From JAKLKS01 sp964370855 (GTDB taxonomy: Bacteria > Planctomycetota > JAJSAM01 > JAKLKS01): 64,000 bases of DNA. Position 1 is the stretch's first letter. Every line of letters starts with the position of its first letter. This document shows, in pieces, positions 1-8,287 of this stretch. Made by a program: the position numbers and the translations under genes. Location: assembly GCA_964370855.1 (NCBI GenBank), contig CAYJMF010000002.1, forward strand, positions 62,001-126,000, written 5' to 3'. The notes under the pieces were generated by a model that ran no database searches, was not told the DNA's origin, and was given only the letters and a program-made list of their open reading frames with translations.

Positions 1-783
1 CACGTGGCGAAGGAGCTCGCCCGGGGCGCGCGTCAGCGCGAGGATCCGCCGCGCGACGTCGAGGTTCGCGAGCTCGCAGCCCCCGCCGACGTTGTAGACG
101 CCGCCCGGCTCGCCGCGGCGCAGGACGAGCTCGATCGCGGCGCAGTGATCCCCGACGTGGAGCCAGTCGCGGGTCTGGTGGCCGTCGCCGTAGAGTGGCA
201 GCGGCTCGCCGTCGAGCGCGTTCGTGACGAACAGCGGGATCAGCTTCTCCGGGTACTGGTTCGGCCCGTACGTGTTCGAGCCGCGCGTGATCGCGGCGTC
301 GACGCCGAACGTGCGCACGTGGGCCAGCACGAGCAGATCGCCGCCCGCCTTCGAGGCCGCGTACGGGCTCGAGGGCCGGAGCGGATCGGACTCGACCGAC
401 GACGCTCCCGGAGAGACGTCGCCGTAGACCTCGTCGGTCGAGACCTGGACGAGCCGCACACCGGCCGCGCGGGCATGCTCGAGCAGCACGTAGGTCCCGT
501 GCACGTCGGTGTGGATGAACTCCGCCGCGCCGAGCAGCGAGCGGTCGACGTGCGTCTCCGCCGCGAAGTTGACGATCGCGTCGCACCCGGCCGCGGCGCG
601 TTCCACGTCCGCCGGGCTCGCGATGTCGCCGTGGTGGAACTCGTGCGGGACGCCCTCGAGGTTCTTCGGGTTCCCGGCGTAGGTCAGCTTGTCGAGGACG
701 ACGACCTCGTCGCCGCTCGCTGCGAGCCGGCGAGCGAAGTGGCTGCCGATGAAGCCGAGGCCGCCGGTGACGAGTACGCGCAC
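1..783 (-). CDS. rmlB: dTDP-glucose 4,6-dehydratase, 3' end beyond window
   Basis: Converts dTDP-glucose to dTDP-4-keto-6-deoxyglucose in the cytoplasm, the second step of dTDP-L-rhamnose synthesis. The GTG start is at 783 and 261 codons are visible; the stop lies off the left edge (family length about 320-350). Visible features: NAD-binding TGGLGFIGS at residues 6-14, LDKLTYAGN at about 30, NFAAETHVDRS at about 72, catalytic STDE (residues 115-118) and YxxxK (Tyr141, Lys145). Last gene of the rmlA-C-D-B operon, 11 bp after rmlD. High confidence from motif order and context. Confidence 0.95.
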   Translation of the reverse strand, partial: MRVLVTGGLGFIGSHFARRLAASGDEVVVLDKLTYAGNPKNLEGVPHEFHHGDIASPADVERAAAGCDAIVNFAAETHVDRSLLGAAEFIHTDVHGTYVLLEHARAAGVRLVQVSTDEVYGDVSPGASSVESDPLRPSSPYAASKAGGDLLVLAHVRTFGVDAAITRGSNTYGPNQYPEKLIPLFVTNALDGEPLPLYGDGHQTRDWLHVGDHCAAIELVLRRGEPGGVYNVGGGCELANLDVARRILALTRAPGELLRHV

Positions 784-794
784 GGTGGGGGATG

Positions 795-1622
795 CTACCG
801 GGCGTCGAGCCGGGCCAGGCAGGCCGCGAGGCCGTCACGCCAGTGCGGCAGTCGGGGCGTGCCCGGGCGCTCGCTGCGCAGCACGGAGCAGGCCGGGCGC
901 GGTGCCGGGCGGCCGAGCTCCGCGGTCGAGATCCGCTCGACCCGGCAGGGGAGACCCGCCTGCTCGAAGATCGCCTCGGCGAAGTCGGCCCAGGTGCAGT
1001 CGCCGCCCGCGGCGAGGTGGTAGAGACCGTAGGGGAGCGAGACGAGCTCGCGGGTCGCCCCGGCCAGGTGGCCCACGTAGGTGGGTGAGCCCCGCTGGTC
1101 GGCGACGATGCGGACGCTCTCGCGCTCCGCGCCGAGCCGGAGCATCGTGCGGACGAAGTTGTGCCCGGTCGGCCCGAACAGCCACGAGCTGCGCACGACC
1201 CAGCCGTCCCGCACCTCGAGCTCGCCGTCGAGCTTCGTCCGCCCGTACACGGAGAGCGGATTCGGCGCGTCCGACTCGACGTACGGGCTCCCCTTCGTCC
1301 CGTCGAACACGTAGTCGGTCGAGTAGTAGACGACGGGGGCGCCCAGCCCGACGACACGCCGCGTGCCGAGCACGTTCGCTGCGAACGCGCCGTCCGGGTC
1401 GCGCTCGGCGCCGTCCACATCGGTCCAGGCCGCGCATTGGAGGACGAGATCGGGCGGCGTCAGCCCCGGCGGCGCGGGCCCGGTCACGTCGAAGCCGCTG
1501 CGATCGCGCGCGTCCGCCCAGGGGAACGCCTCGGCGAGCGCCGCCCCGAGCTGCCCGCGCGCCCCCGTCAGGAGGACGCTCGGGAATCGCGCTCTGACAG
1601 GATCGGGGTCGTCGTGCTCCAC
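795..1622 (-). CDS. rmlD: dTDP-4-dehydrorhamnose reductase
   Basis: Catalyses the last step to dTDP-L-rhamnose (NADPH reduction of the 4-keto sugar). Family motifs in order: LLTGARGQLG (nucleotide binding), AAWTDVDGAE, STDYVFDG, YGRTKLDGE (catalytic Tyr/Lys), VRSSWLFG and GSPTY. About 275 aa, close to the usual 280-300. The start is uncertain: GTG at 1622 places the Rossmann motif near the N-terminus as usual, while an in-frame GTG at 1649 would add nine residues. Either start lies inside the 3' end of rmlC, so the two genes are translationally coupled. Confidence 0.93.
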   Translation of the reverse strand: MEHDDPDPVRARFPSVLLTGARGQLGAALAEAFPWADARDRSGFDVTGPAPPGLTPPDLVLQCAAWTDVDGAERDPDGAFAANVLGTRRVVGLGAPVVYYSTDYVFDGTKGSPYVESDAPNPLSVYGRTKLDGELEVRDGWVVRSSWLFGPTGHNFVRTMLRLGAERESVRIVADQRGSPTYVGHLAGATRELVSLPYGLYHLAAGGDCTWADFAEAIFEQAGLPCRVERISTAELGRPAPRPACSVLRSERPGTPRLPHWRDGLAACLARLDAR

Positions 1623-2035
1623 AGGTGCCTGACCCGCGGGTCGTCCCACGGGAGCGTTCGCTCGTCCGGGCTCGCCGGGTCGTACTCCTCGGTGACGTGG
1701 TAGGAGAACAGGCAGTCGGTCAACGCCTCGAAGCCGTGCGCGTGGTGCCCCGGGACGTAGACGGCGAGCGGATTCTCGTCGCCGATGTCAATCGAGAACG
1801 CCTCGCCGCTCGCACGGTCGAGCACGACCACGCGGGCCATCCCGGCGAGGCACGCGAACAGGTCGTCCTGGCCGCGCTCGTGGTAGTGGAGGCCGCGGAT
1901 CACGCCCCGCCGGGAATAGGAGAGGTTCGTCTGCACCGTCCGGCGCGGCAGCAGGCTGTCGCGGCGCAGCTCGCAGAACCAGCCCCGCCCGTCCTCGTGC
2001 CGCACGAGCGGCAAGAGCAGCAGCCCCTCGATCAC
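1568..2035 (-). CDS. rmlC: dTDP-4-dehydrorhamnose 3,5-epimerase family protein
   Basis: Cupin-fold epimerase of the dTDP-rhamnose pathway. Visible: VQTNLSYSRRGVIRGLHYH (the family QxN...GVxRGLHY signature with a catalytic His), VPGHHAHGFEAL and a YxxTEEYDPASPDE-type C-terminal segment. At 155 aa it is shorter than canonical RmlC (about 180-200), mostly because the N-terminal region is compact, so a related sugar 3,5- or 3-epimerase cannot be excluded. The GTG start at 2035 overlaps the rmlA stop as GTGA. The operon context supports rhamnose biosynthesis. Confidence 0.88.
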   Translation of the reverse strand: MIEGLLLLPLVRHEDGRGWFCELRRDSLLPRRTVQTNLSYSRRGVIRGLHYHERGQDDLFACLAGMARVVVLDRASGEAFSIDIGDENPLAVYVPGHHAHGFEALTDCLFSYHVTEEYDPASPDERTLPWDDPRVRHLWSTTTPILSERDSRASS

Positions 2036-2820
2036 GCGACCTTGTTCGCGCCGGTCCGCTCCACCAGCGCGCCGATCTCCGCGATCGCCTCGTGCGTGCC
2101 CGCGTCGTGCCACCAGCCGCTCGTGCGGCGCGCGGTGAGCCCGCCCCGGGCGGCGTAGGCGCGGTTGACGTCGGTGATCTCGAGCTCGCCGCGGCTCGAC
2201 GGCTCGAGGCCGCGGACGAGGTCGAAGACCGCGGCGTCGTAGCAGTAGAGGCCGACGACCGCGTCGCGGGTCGGCGGCGAGAGGTAGCGCGTGTCGACCA
2301 CCCCCGCCTTCTCGACCACGTCGACGACGCCACCGTCCTCGCCGTAGGCGACGACGCCGAAACGCTCCGGGTCGGGCACCTCCTTGACGAAGATCAGCGC
2401 CCCGCCGTCGCTCTCCGCGAACTCCCGGATCGCGGCCACCTCGGCGTACTCGAAGATGTTGTCGCCGAGGCAGACGACGAGTCGCCCGCCCGCCGCGAAG
2501 CCCTCGGCCATGCCGAGGACCTGGGCGATCCCGCCCGGCCGCGTCTGCACCTTGTAGGTGAGGTCGAGCTCGAACAGCGGCCCGCCGCCGCCGCGCTCGT
2601 CGAGCCTGCCGTCGCCGAGCAGGTCGATCAGCTGGCCCGCGTGGCCCTGGCCGGTGACGACCAGCACCTCGCGCACGCCGGCGAGCTGGAGCAGCTGGAG
2701 CGGGTAGTAGATCATCGGCCAGCGGCCGACCGGAAGCAGGTGCTTGTTGGCGACGCGCGTCAGCTCCCCGAGACGCGTCGCCTCGCCGCCCGCGCAGATG
2801 AGGCCCCGGAGGCTCGTCAC
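2032..2820 (-). CDS. rmlA: glucose-1-phosphate thymidylyltransferase
   Basis: Makes dTDP-glucose from dTTP and glucose-1-phosphate, committing carbon to dTDP-rhamnose for cell-surface glycans. The N-terminal nucleotidyltransferase signature is AGGEATRLGELTRVANKHLLPV, slightly unlike the usual GGxGTRLxPxT...KxLLP (Glu-Ala replaces the second Gly pair and Asn precedes the Lys). Also visible: VCLGDNIFEY (metal-binding Asp) and GWWHDAGTHEAI, typical of RmlA. 262 aa, slightly short of the usual 285-295. GTG start at 2820; first gene of the operon. Confidence 0.92.
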   Translation of the reverse strand: MTSLRGLICAGGEATRLGELTRVANKHLLPVGRWPMIYYPLQLLQLAGVREVLVVTGQGHAGQLIDLLGDGRLDERGGGGPLFELDLTYKVQTRPGGIAQVLGMAEGFAAGGRLVVCLGDNIFEYAEVAAIREFAESDGGALIFVKEVPDPERFGVVAYGEDGGVVDVVEKAGVVDTRYLSPPTRDAVVGLYCYDAAVFDLVRGLEPSSRGELEITDVNRAYAARGGLTARRTSGWWHDAGTHEAIAEIGALVERTGANKVA

Positions 2821-2844
2821 GGGCGCAGTCTAAGGCGAGCGGCC

Positions 2845-3342
2845 CTACCGGGCCAGGGCCTCGCTGAAGGCCCGCTCGGCCTCCGGCCCGAAGACGCAGA
2901 GGACAACCCGCTCGAGCGTCCGCGGCTCGTGGCCTCTGACGGCGTCGATCATGATCCGGGCGCACTCGGCGAGCGGGAAGCCGCCGACGCCGGTCCCGAA
3001 GGCCGGCAACGCGAGCGAGCCGAGCCCGAGCTCGTCCGCCACCTCGAGGCAGCTCTCGGTCGCCCGCCGGACGAGCTCCGCCGACGTGCGCAGGTCCTGG
3101 CCCATGACCGCCCCGTGGATCACGTAGCGCGCGGGCAGTCGCCCCGCCCCGGTCGCGACGGCGTCGCCAAGTGGGATGGGCCCCTTCGCGACCGCCTCCC
3201 GCTCGATCTCCTCGCCGCCTGCCCGCATGATCGCTCCCGCCACGCCCGAGCCCATCCGGAGGCGGTCGTTCGCCGCGTTGGCGATCGCATCGACATCGAG
3301 GCGGGCGATGTCGCCCTCGACGACGCTAGGCTCGAGCGGCAC
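2845..3342 (-). CDS. macro domain protein (ADP-ribose binding/hydrolase)
   Basis: 165 aa, essentially one macro domain. Visible: VEGDIARLDVDAIANAAND (family xGDIT...VDAIVNAAN), then GSGVAGAIMRAGG (the glycine-rich ADP-ribose loop) and LPAFGTGVGGFPL (second phosphate-binding loop). Such proteins bind ADP-ribose or O-acetyl-ADP-ribose and may reverse ADP-ribosylation in the cytoplasm. The 3' end is 24 bp from the rmlA start, and the N-terminus overlaps a tiny membrane ORF by 17 bp. Substrate cannot be told from sequence. Confidence 0.88.
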   Translation of the reverse strand: MPLEPSVVEGDIARLDVDAIANAANDRLRMGSGVAGAIMRAGGEEIEREAVAKGPIPLGDAVATGAGRLPARYVIHGAVMGQDLRTSAELVRRATESCLEVADELGLGSLALPAFGTGVGGFPLAECARIMIDAVRGHEPRTLERVVLCVFGPEAERAFSEALAR

Positions 3343-3460
3343 GTGCGGTCCTCCGAGCGGCCTTGCGCGCCCGCACGGCCCCCGCGTGGCGGACGGCCGC
3401 GAACCACAGGTAGAGGAGCGCGCCGAGCGCGAGCAGCGCGCGCCTCACGATCGTGCCCAC
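3326..3460 (-). CDS. tiny predicted membrane protein (44 aa)
   Basis: Unrecognised small ORF: GTG at 3460, stop TAG at 3326-3328. It reads V-G-T-I-V-R-R then a hydrophobic run (ALLALGALLYLWFAAV, about residues 8-23) and a very basic Arg/Ala tail, i.e. one membrane helix with a positive C-terminus. It overlaps the start of the macro-domain gene by 17 bp in another frame, suggesting co-translation. A TACAAT hexamer sits 6 bp upstream of the GTG. It may be real or just the leader of the macro gene; moderate confidence. Confidence 0.45.
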   Translation of the reverse strand: MGTIVRRALLALGALLYLWFAAVRHAGAVRARKAARRTARAARA

Positions 3461-3466
3461 GGGACG

Positions 3467-3472
3467 ATTGTA
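3467..3472 (-). promoter_or_regulatory. -10-like TACAAT 6 bp before GTG 3460
   Basis: Reads TACAAT on the minus strand with exactly 6 bp to the GTG at 3460. This is the spacing expected if transcription begins at the start codon (leaderless). It lies back to back with the hsp20 element at 3490-3495. Confidence 0.5.
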
Positions 3473-3489
3473 GGGCGTCCGGCTCGCGC

Positions 3490-3495
3490 TACGAT
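3490..3495 (+). promoter_or_regulatory. -10-like TACGAT 6 bp before hsp20 GTG
   Basis: TACGAT followed by GAGCCG and the GTG at 3502; no Shine-Dalgarno-like sequence is present in between. Consistent with a leaderless mRNA for hsp20-lon. No HAIR/HspR-type or CIRCE inverted repeat is evident nearby. Confidence 0.5.
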
Positions 3496-3501
3496 GAGCC
3501 G

Positions 3502-3939
3502 GTGTCGTTGCACGATCTCGATCGGCTGCGCAGCGAGATGGAGGAGCTGTTTTCCGACCTCTGGCAAGGCAGGCGCCTCGCGGGCGTTCGCCGCGCCTTC
3601 CGCCCCGCCGTCGACGTCTACCGGACGGACGTCCCGCCCGCGGTCACCGTCGTCTGCGATCTCGCCGGCGTCGACGCCGGCGACGTCGAGCTGAGCGTCT
3701 CCGACGGCGTCCTCTCGATCACGGGCGTGCGGCGCAGGCAGTCGGCAGAGCGCGTCGTCTACCACCAGATCGAGCTCGACCACGGCCCGTTCGAGCGCCA
3801 CGTGCCGGTCGGCGAGGATGCGCGTGCGGACGAGGCCGAGGCGGCGTTCGATCGGGGCCTCCTCGTGGTTCGCCTGCCGCTCCGCCAGGAGTCGGAGCGG
3901 CCGCCTGCGGTTCCGATCAGGATCGTCCGGCGATCATGA
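3502..3939 (+). CDS. small heat shock protein (Hsp20/alpha-crystallin family)
   Basis: 145-aa ATP-independent holdase. The N-terminal helix (LDRLRSEMEELFSDLW) is followed by an alpha-crystallin domain at about residues 33-125: PAVDVYRTDVPPAVTVVCDL, DLAGVDAGDVELSVSDGVLSI, and a C-terminal GLLVVRLP segment equivalent to the A-x-x-x-n-G-v-L motif. It ends with a PIRI-type IxI-like anchor. The stop overlaps the lon ATG as ATGA, so holdase and protease are translationally coupled, a logical protein-quality-control pair. Confidence 0.93.
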   Translation: MSLHDLDRLRSEMEELFSDLWQGRRLAGVRRAFRPAVDVYRTDVPPAVTVVCDLAGVDAGDVELSVSDGVLSITGVRRRQSAERVVYHQIELDHGPFERHVPVGEDARADEAEAAFDRGLLVVRLPLRQESERPPAVPIRIVRRS

Positions 3940-6290
3940 GCGAGGCCGGCGTCCTCGAGCAGGAGGGCGCGGCGGAGCTCGAGATCCCGCCGATCCTCCC
4001 CGTCCTGCCTCTCCGCGACACGGTCGTCTTCCCGGAGTCGATGAGCCCGCTCGCGATCGGCCAGGAGCGCTCGATTCGCCTCGTGGACGAGGCGGTGGCC
4101 GGCAACCGCCTCGTCGCGCTCGTTGCCTCCCGAAGCCCCGAGATCGAGTCGCCGGGCGCCGGCGACGTGCACACGGTCGGCACCGTGGCCGTGATCCACC
4201 GGATGCTGCGAATCCCCGACGGGACGCTCCGGGTGCTCGTGCAGGGGGTGCGCCGCGTCCGGCTCGCCCGGTGGGTCTCCGAGGAGCCCTACCTCCTCGG
4301 CGAGTTCGAGGAGGTGCCCGACGTCGTCCCCGAGACGAAAGAGGTCGAGGCGCTCTCCAAGAACGTCCAGGGCCTGTTCTCGCGGATCATCGACCTCGCC
4401 CCCTACCTGCCGGCCGAGCTCGAGTTGGCGGTGGCGAACGTCGAGAGCCCGAGCGCGCTGACGTATCTGGTCGCCTCCACCATGCGCCTGAAGACGCCGG
4501 AGAAGCAGGAGCTGCTCGAGGAGGCGGACGTCGAGGAGCGCCTTCGCCGCCTGACCGCGATCCTCAGCCGCGAGCTCGAGTCATTCGAGCTCGGCGCGAA
4601 GATCCAGTCACAGGTCCAGTCGGAGATGGAGAAGTCCCAGCGCGAGTACTACCTGCGCCAGCAGCTGAAGGCGATCCAGGAGGAGCTCGGCGAGGGCGAT
4701 CCGGAGCAGGCCGAGCTGGCCGAGCTGCGCCGACGCGTCGACGAGGCGAGTCTGCCCGAGCAGGCAGACCGCCAGGCACGCCGCGAGCTCGACCGGCTTT
4801 CGAAGCTTCCCGCCGCCTCGGCCGAGCACGGCGTCATCCGCACCTACCTCGAGTGGATCGTGTCGCTGCCCTGGCACGCGACGACGGACGACGACCTCGA
4901 CCTGCGTCGCGCCCGGCGTGTGCTCGACGAGGACCACTACGACCTCGAGAAGGTGAAGGAGCGGATCGTCGAGTACCTCGCCGTCTCGAAGCTGAAGGCC
5001 GACCTGACGGGCCCGATCCTCTGCTTCGTCGGCCCGCCGGGGGTCGGCAAGACCTCGCTCGGCCAGTCGATCGCGCGCACGCTCGGGCGGAAGTTCGTGC
5101 GCATCTCGGTCGGCGGCGTCCGGGACGAGGCCGAGGTTCGTGGTCACCGGCGCACCTACATCGGCGCGATGCCGGGGACGATCGTCCGCGCGCTGCGCGA
5201 TGCGGAGTCGCGCAACCCGGTGTTCATGATCGACGAGATCGACAAGCTCGGCTCGGACTGGCGGGGCGACCCGGCGAGCGCGATGCTCGAGGTGCTCGAC
5301 CCCGAGCAGCACTCGACGTTTCGCGACCACTACCTCGACCTGCCGTTCGACCTCTCGCGCGTGCTCTTCATCTGCACCGCGAACCAGCTCGAGCCGATCC
5401 CGGCGCCGCTTCGCGACCGGATGGAGGTGATCCAGCTCTCCGGCTACACGGAGGACGAGAAGGTTGCGATCGCCCGCCGCTACCTGATCCCGAAGCAGCT
5501 CGAGGCGAACGGGCTCCGGCCGGGGCAGGTCACGTTCACCGATCGCGCGCTGCGGCTCGTCGTGCGCGCCTACACGCGCGAGGCGGGTGTGCGGGGGCTC
5601 GAGCGGCAGATCGCCGCGCTCTGCCGCAAGGTCGCGGCGCAGGTGGCGGAGGGCAAGCTGAAGCGGGCCCGGGTCGACGAGAAGCGTGTCCGCGCCGGGC
5701 TCGGGCCGAGGCGCTTCCCCGACGAAGTGCGGCGGCGGGCCGCCGCCGCGGGCGTCGCGACGGGGCTCGCCGTCACGGCCGCGGGGGGCGACGTCCTGTT
5801 CGTCGAGGCGACCGCGATGCCCGGGAAGGGCACGCTGACGATTACCGGCCAGCTCGGCGACGTGATGCGCGAGTCCGCCCAGGCGGCCCTGTCCTGGGTC
5901 CGCTCCCACGCCGCCGACCTCGGCCTCGGTGACGCGGACTGGTTCGCCGAGCACGACCTGCACATCCACGTGCCGGCGGGCGCGGTCCCGAAGGACGGGC
6001 CGTCCGCGGGAATCACGATCGCCACGGCGCTCGCCTCGCTCGTCACCGGGCGCGCGGTGTCGGAGGACGTCGCGCTCACGGGCGAGATCACGCTCACCGG
6101 GCACGTGCTCCCGATCGGCGGCGTGAAGGAGAAGGTGCTCGCCGCCGAGCGCGCCGGGATCGGCACGGTGATCCTGCCGCGTGAGAACGAGCCGGATCTC
6201 GAGGAGGTTCCCAGGGACGTGCGCGAGCGCACCCGCTTCGTCCTCGCCGACACGATCGACGACGTGATCGCCGCCGCGCTCCCCGGCTGA
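3936..6290 (+). CDS. lon: ATP-dependent protease Lon (La)
   Basis: 784-aa cytoplasmic AAA+ serine protease that degrades damaged and regulatory proteins. The N-terminal LON domain begins at residues 17-30 (ILPVLPLRDTVVFPE). A long coiled segment around 190-300 includes EYYLRQQLKAIQEELGEGD. Walker A is GPPGVGKT at 366-373, Walker B FMIDEIDKL near 430-438. In the protease domain, catalytic Ser690 lies in DGPSAG and Lys733 in GGVKEK, with the same 43-residue spacing as E. coli Lon Ser679/Lys722. Complete and of normal length. Confidence 0.97.
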   Translation: MSEAGVLEQEGAAELEIPPILPVLPLRDTVVFPESMSPLAIGQERSIRLVDEAVAGNRLVALVASRSPEIESPGAGDVHTVGTVAVIHRMLRIPDGTLRVLVQGVRRVRLARWVSEEPYLLGEFEEVPDVVPETKEVEALSKNVQGLFSRIIDLAPYLPAELELAVANVESPSALTYLVASTMRLKTPEKQELLEEADVEERLRRLTAILSRELESFELGAKIQSQVQSEMEKSQREYYLRQQLKAIQEELGEGDPEQAELAELRRRVDEASLPEQADRQARRELDRLSKLPAASAEHGVIRTYLEWIVSLPWHATTDDDLDLRRARRVLDEDHYDLEKVKERIVEYLAVSKLKADLTGPILCFVGPPGVGKTSLGQSIARTLGRKFVRISVGGVRDEAEVRGHRRTYIGAMPGTIVRALRDAESRNPVFMIDEIDKLGSDWRGDPASAMLEVLDPEQHSTFRDHYLDLPFDLSRVLFICTANQLEPIPAPLRDRMEVIQLSGYTEDEKVAIARRYLIPKQLEANGLRPGQVTFTDRALRLVVRAYTREAGVRGLERQIAALCRKVAAQVAEGKLKRARVDEKRVRAGLGPRRFPDEVRRRAAAAGVATGLAVTAAGGDVLFVEATAMPGKGTLTITGQLGDVMRESAQAALSWVRSHAADLGLGDADWFAEHDLHIHVPAGAVPKDGPSAGITIATALASLVTGRAVSEDVALTGEITLTGHVLPIGGVKEKVLAAERAGIGTVILPRENEPDLEEVPRDVRERTRFVLADTIDDVIAAALPG

Positions 6291-6308
6291 GTCCCGTGCG
6301 GGGCCGGC

Positions 6309-6314
6309 TACAAT
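6309..6314 (+). promoter_or_regulatory. TACAAT -10 element of the 6342 gene
   Basis: TACAAT is followed about 20 bp later by AAAGGA (6331-6336), a good Shine-Dalgarno sequence 5 bp from the ATG at 6342. This is a leadered promoter, a useful contrast to the leaderless ones in this window. Confidence 0.5.
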
Positions 6315-6341
6315 CGGTCACGGAACGACGAAAGGACGCGA

Positions 6342-6755
6342 ATGCCTGACAGCGGGAAGGTCAAGACCGCGGTCGCGACCGCGAAGCCGGTCGTGCAGCG
6401 ACTGGCGAAGGACGACGAGTTTCAGAAGCACGTCAAGGCTGCCTACGAGTCCGCGAGGCACATGTACGACGAGCTGTTCGCGGACGAGCGCTCCGCACGG
6501 GCGCTCGCGGGGCGGTTTGCGACGGACTCGGACCTCCAGGACGAGTTGAAGGCCGTCATGCAGGAGCTGCGCGAGGCGGGCACGCACGTGAGGAAGGCGA
6601 AGCAGCCGCCCGCGTCCCGCAAGGGCCGCAACACGGTCCTGCTCGCCGGGCTCGTCCTCGGGGTCCTCTACAACCCGGCGACCGGGCCCGAGACGCGCCG
6701 CTGGCTGAAGGAGCGCGTGTTCGGCCCCGAGGAGACGTTCGAGTACGAGCCGTAG
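6342..6755 (+). CDS. hypothetical protein with C-terminal hydrophobic helix
   Basis: 137 aa, unrecognised function. Residues 1-95 are charged and helical (VVQRLAKDDEFQKHVKAAYE...), with a basic linker at about 84-97. One hydrophobic stretch (NTVLLAGLVLGVLY, about 97-110) precedes NPATGPETRRWLKE, a segment I associate with small actinobacterial YtxH-like or membrane-anchored proteins. ATG start supported by an AAAGGA ribosome site. Convergent with the glutamine-synthetase-like gene, whose stop is 15 bp away. Confidence 0.75.
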   Translation: MPDSGKVKTAVATAKPVVQRLAKDDEFQKHVKAAYESARHMYDELFADERSARALAGRFATDSDLQDELKAVMQELREAGTHVRKAKQPPASRKGRNTVLLAGLVLGVLYNPATGPETRRWLKERVFGPEETFEYEP

Positions 6756-6770
6756 GCCGGCCGGCGCCGG

Positions 6771-8093
6771 TCAGAGCGCGTCGAGGTACTCGCGCAGCTC
6801 CCAGTCCGTGACCGCGAGGGAGAAGCGACGGGCCTCGTTGCGCTTGAGCGTGACGAACACCTTCATGAACTGCTCGCCGAGCTGGTCGCGGATGACCGTG
6901 TCGCTCTCGAGCGCGTCGAGCGCGTCCGAGAGCGAGAACGGCATCAGCTGGCGCTCGACCGGCGGCTCGTAGACGCCGACGCTCGGCGGCCCCGGGTCGA
7001 GCTTGCGGTCGATACCGTCGAGACCGGCATGGATCGCGGCCGCCGCGGCCAGGTAGGAGCTGGCGGTGCCGTCGCCGCAGCGAAGCTCGACCCGGGCGCC
7101 GCGGCCGCGCTCCCCGGGCAGCCGGATGTAGGTCGTCCGGTTGTCCTCGCCCCAGTCGATCCAGTAGGGGGCGAGCGCCTGGGAGATGAAGCGCTTGTAG
7201 GCGTTGACGGTCGGAGCCATCACCGCGGTGATCCCGCGGGCATGCTCGAGCTGGCCTCCGATGAACCAGCGCGCGAGGTCGGAGAGCCCCTGCGGCCCGG
7301 CCGGGTCGGCGAACAGGTTGCCACCATCCGCGTCCCAGAACGACAGGTGCAGGTGGTAGCCGGACGTGCCGCCGCCGTCGAAGGGCACGCCCATGAACGT
7401 CGCCACCCAGCCGTTCATCGCCGCGATCTCCTTGATCGCGAGCTTCAGGAGGTGGGCGTCGTCGGCCGCCTTCAGAGCCTCGTCGTAGCGGCAGTTGATC
7501 TCCCACTGCGACGGGTCGTACTCCTGGTTCACGCAGACGAACGGGAGCCCGAGCGCGCGCACGCCGTCCTCCATCTGGCGGATCACGCCGCCCGCGTCGA
7601 CGCGGGGGTCCATCCGGTAGACGAGCCCGGGCACGGGCGCGTAGCGCTCGAGCCCGCCGTCCGCGCCGCGCCGGAGCAGGAAGAACTCGAGCTCGTGCCC
7701 GCAGGCGACGCGGTAGCCGCGTTCCTCGGCGCTCGCGATCGCGCGTCGCAGGATGCCCCGCGGTGAGGTCGGAAGCGGCTCGCCGTCGAACCAGCAGTCG
7801 GCGAGGCAGATCGCCGTGTTCGCCTCCCAGGGCAGCAGCCTGAGCGTGGCCAGATCCGGACGCACCTGCATGTCGCGCAGGAGCACCTCGTCGCGCAACC
7901 CGGTCTCGTCGGGCATCACGCCCTGGTGGTCGACCGCGAAGACCGAGACGCAGAAGTTGACACCGTCCTGCGCTGTCTCCTCGAGCAGGTCGAGCGGGAT
8001 CACCTTGGCCCGGGTCGTCCCGAGCAGATCGCCGTAGTGGACGCGCACGCGCGTGACGCCGGCGGCGCGGAGCTCATCGATGCGGGCTGTCAT
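6771..8093 (-). CDS. glutamine synthetase family ligase
   Basis: 440-aa ATP-dependent ligase joining glutamate to ammonia or an amine. Visible: N-terminal beta-grasp (VTRVRVHYGDLLGTTRAKVIP), catalytic-domain HELEFFLLR (metal-binding Glu), GTSGYHLHLSFWD (His loop), NAYKRF and a C-terminal region with LRCGDGTASSYLAAAA. The length and divergent N-terminus resemble the GlnA-like/gamma-glutamylpolyamine synthetase (PuuA-type) branch rather than housekeeping GlnA; no adenylylation motif NxYxxL is obvious. A CATACT hexamer at 8158-8163 could be its -10 element. Substrate unknown. Confidence 0.85.
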   Translation of the reverse strand: MTARIDELRAAGVTRVRVHYGDLLGTTRAKVIPLDLLEETAQDGVNFCVSVFAVDHQGVMPDETGLRDEVLLRDMQVRPDLATLRLLPWEANTAICLADCWFDGEPLPTSPRGILRRAIASAEERGYRVACGHELEFFLLRRGADGGLERYAPVPGLVYRMDPRVDAGGVIRQMEDGVRALGLPFVCVNQEYDPSQWEINCRYDEALKAADDAHLLKLAIKEIAAMNGWVATFMGVPFDGGGTSGYHLHLSFWDADGGNLFADPAGPQGLSDLARWFIGGQLEHARGITAVMAPTVNAYKRFISQALAPYWIDWGEDNRTTYIRLPGERGRGARVELRCGDGTASSYLAAAAAIHAGLDGIDRKLDPGPPSVGVYEPPVERQLMPFSLSDALDALESDTVIRDQLGEQFMKVFVTLKRNEARRFSLAVTDWELREYLDAL

Positions 8094-8231
8094 TCGATCT
8101 CGTCGTCCCCTCGCGTCGCTGGCCGGGTGCCCGCCCGCGACGGCGGGCGAGACGCCAAGTATGAGGCCAACGGGTCTCCCGGCTCAAGCCCGAACCGGCC
8201 CACGAGCGTTGCGCTCGCCGCGACGGGGGCG

Positions 8232-8237
8232 TAGGGT
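8232..8237 (+). promoter_or_regulatory. TAGGGT -10-like element before ABC operon
   Basis: TAGGGT lies about 50 bp upstream of the ATG at 8288. A purine-rich GGGGGTGAG tract (8272-8280) is a plausible ribosome-binding site. The 194-bp region 8094-8287 holds the divergent promoters of the ligase and the importer; I see no riboswitch-like structure in it. Confidence 0.4.
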
Positions 8238-8287
8238 GGAGCGGGAGCGACGTGCTCGAGATTGCGAAAGCGGGGGTGAGAGACGAG

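Noticed and set aside
2092..3939. Upstream extension of hsp20 to a 615-codon frame
   Set aside because: The extension is antisense to rmlA and the macro gene. GTG 3502 with TACGAT 6 bp upstream begins the real Hsp20.
3818..5932. Long alternative plus-strand frame of about 700 codons inside lon
   Set aside because: The composition is a GC-skewed Arg/Pro/Gly shadow; the lon frame carries Walker and protease motifs.
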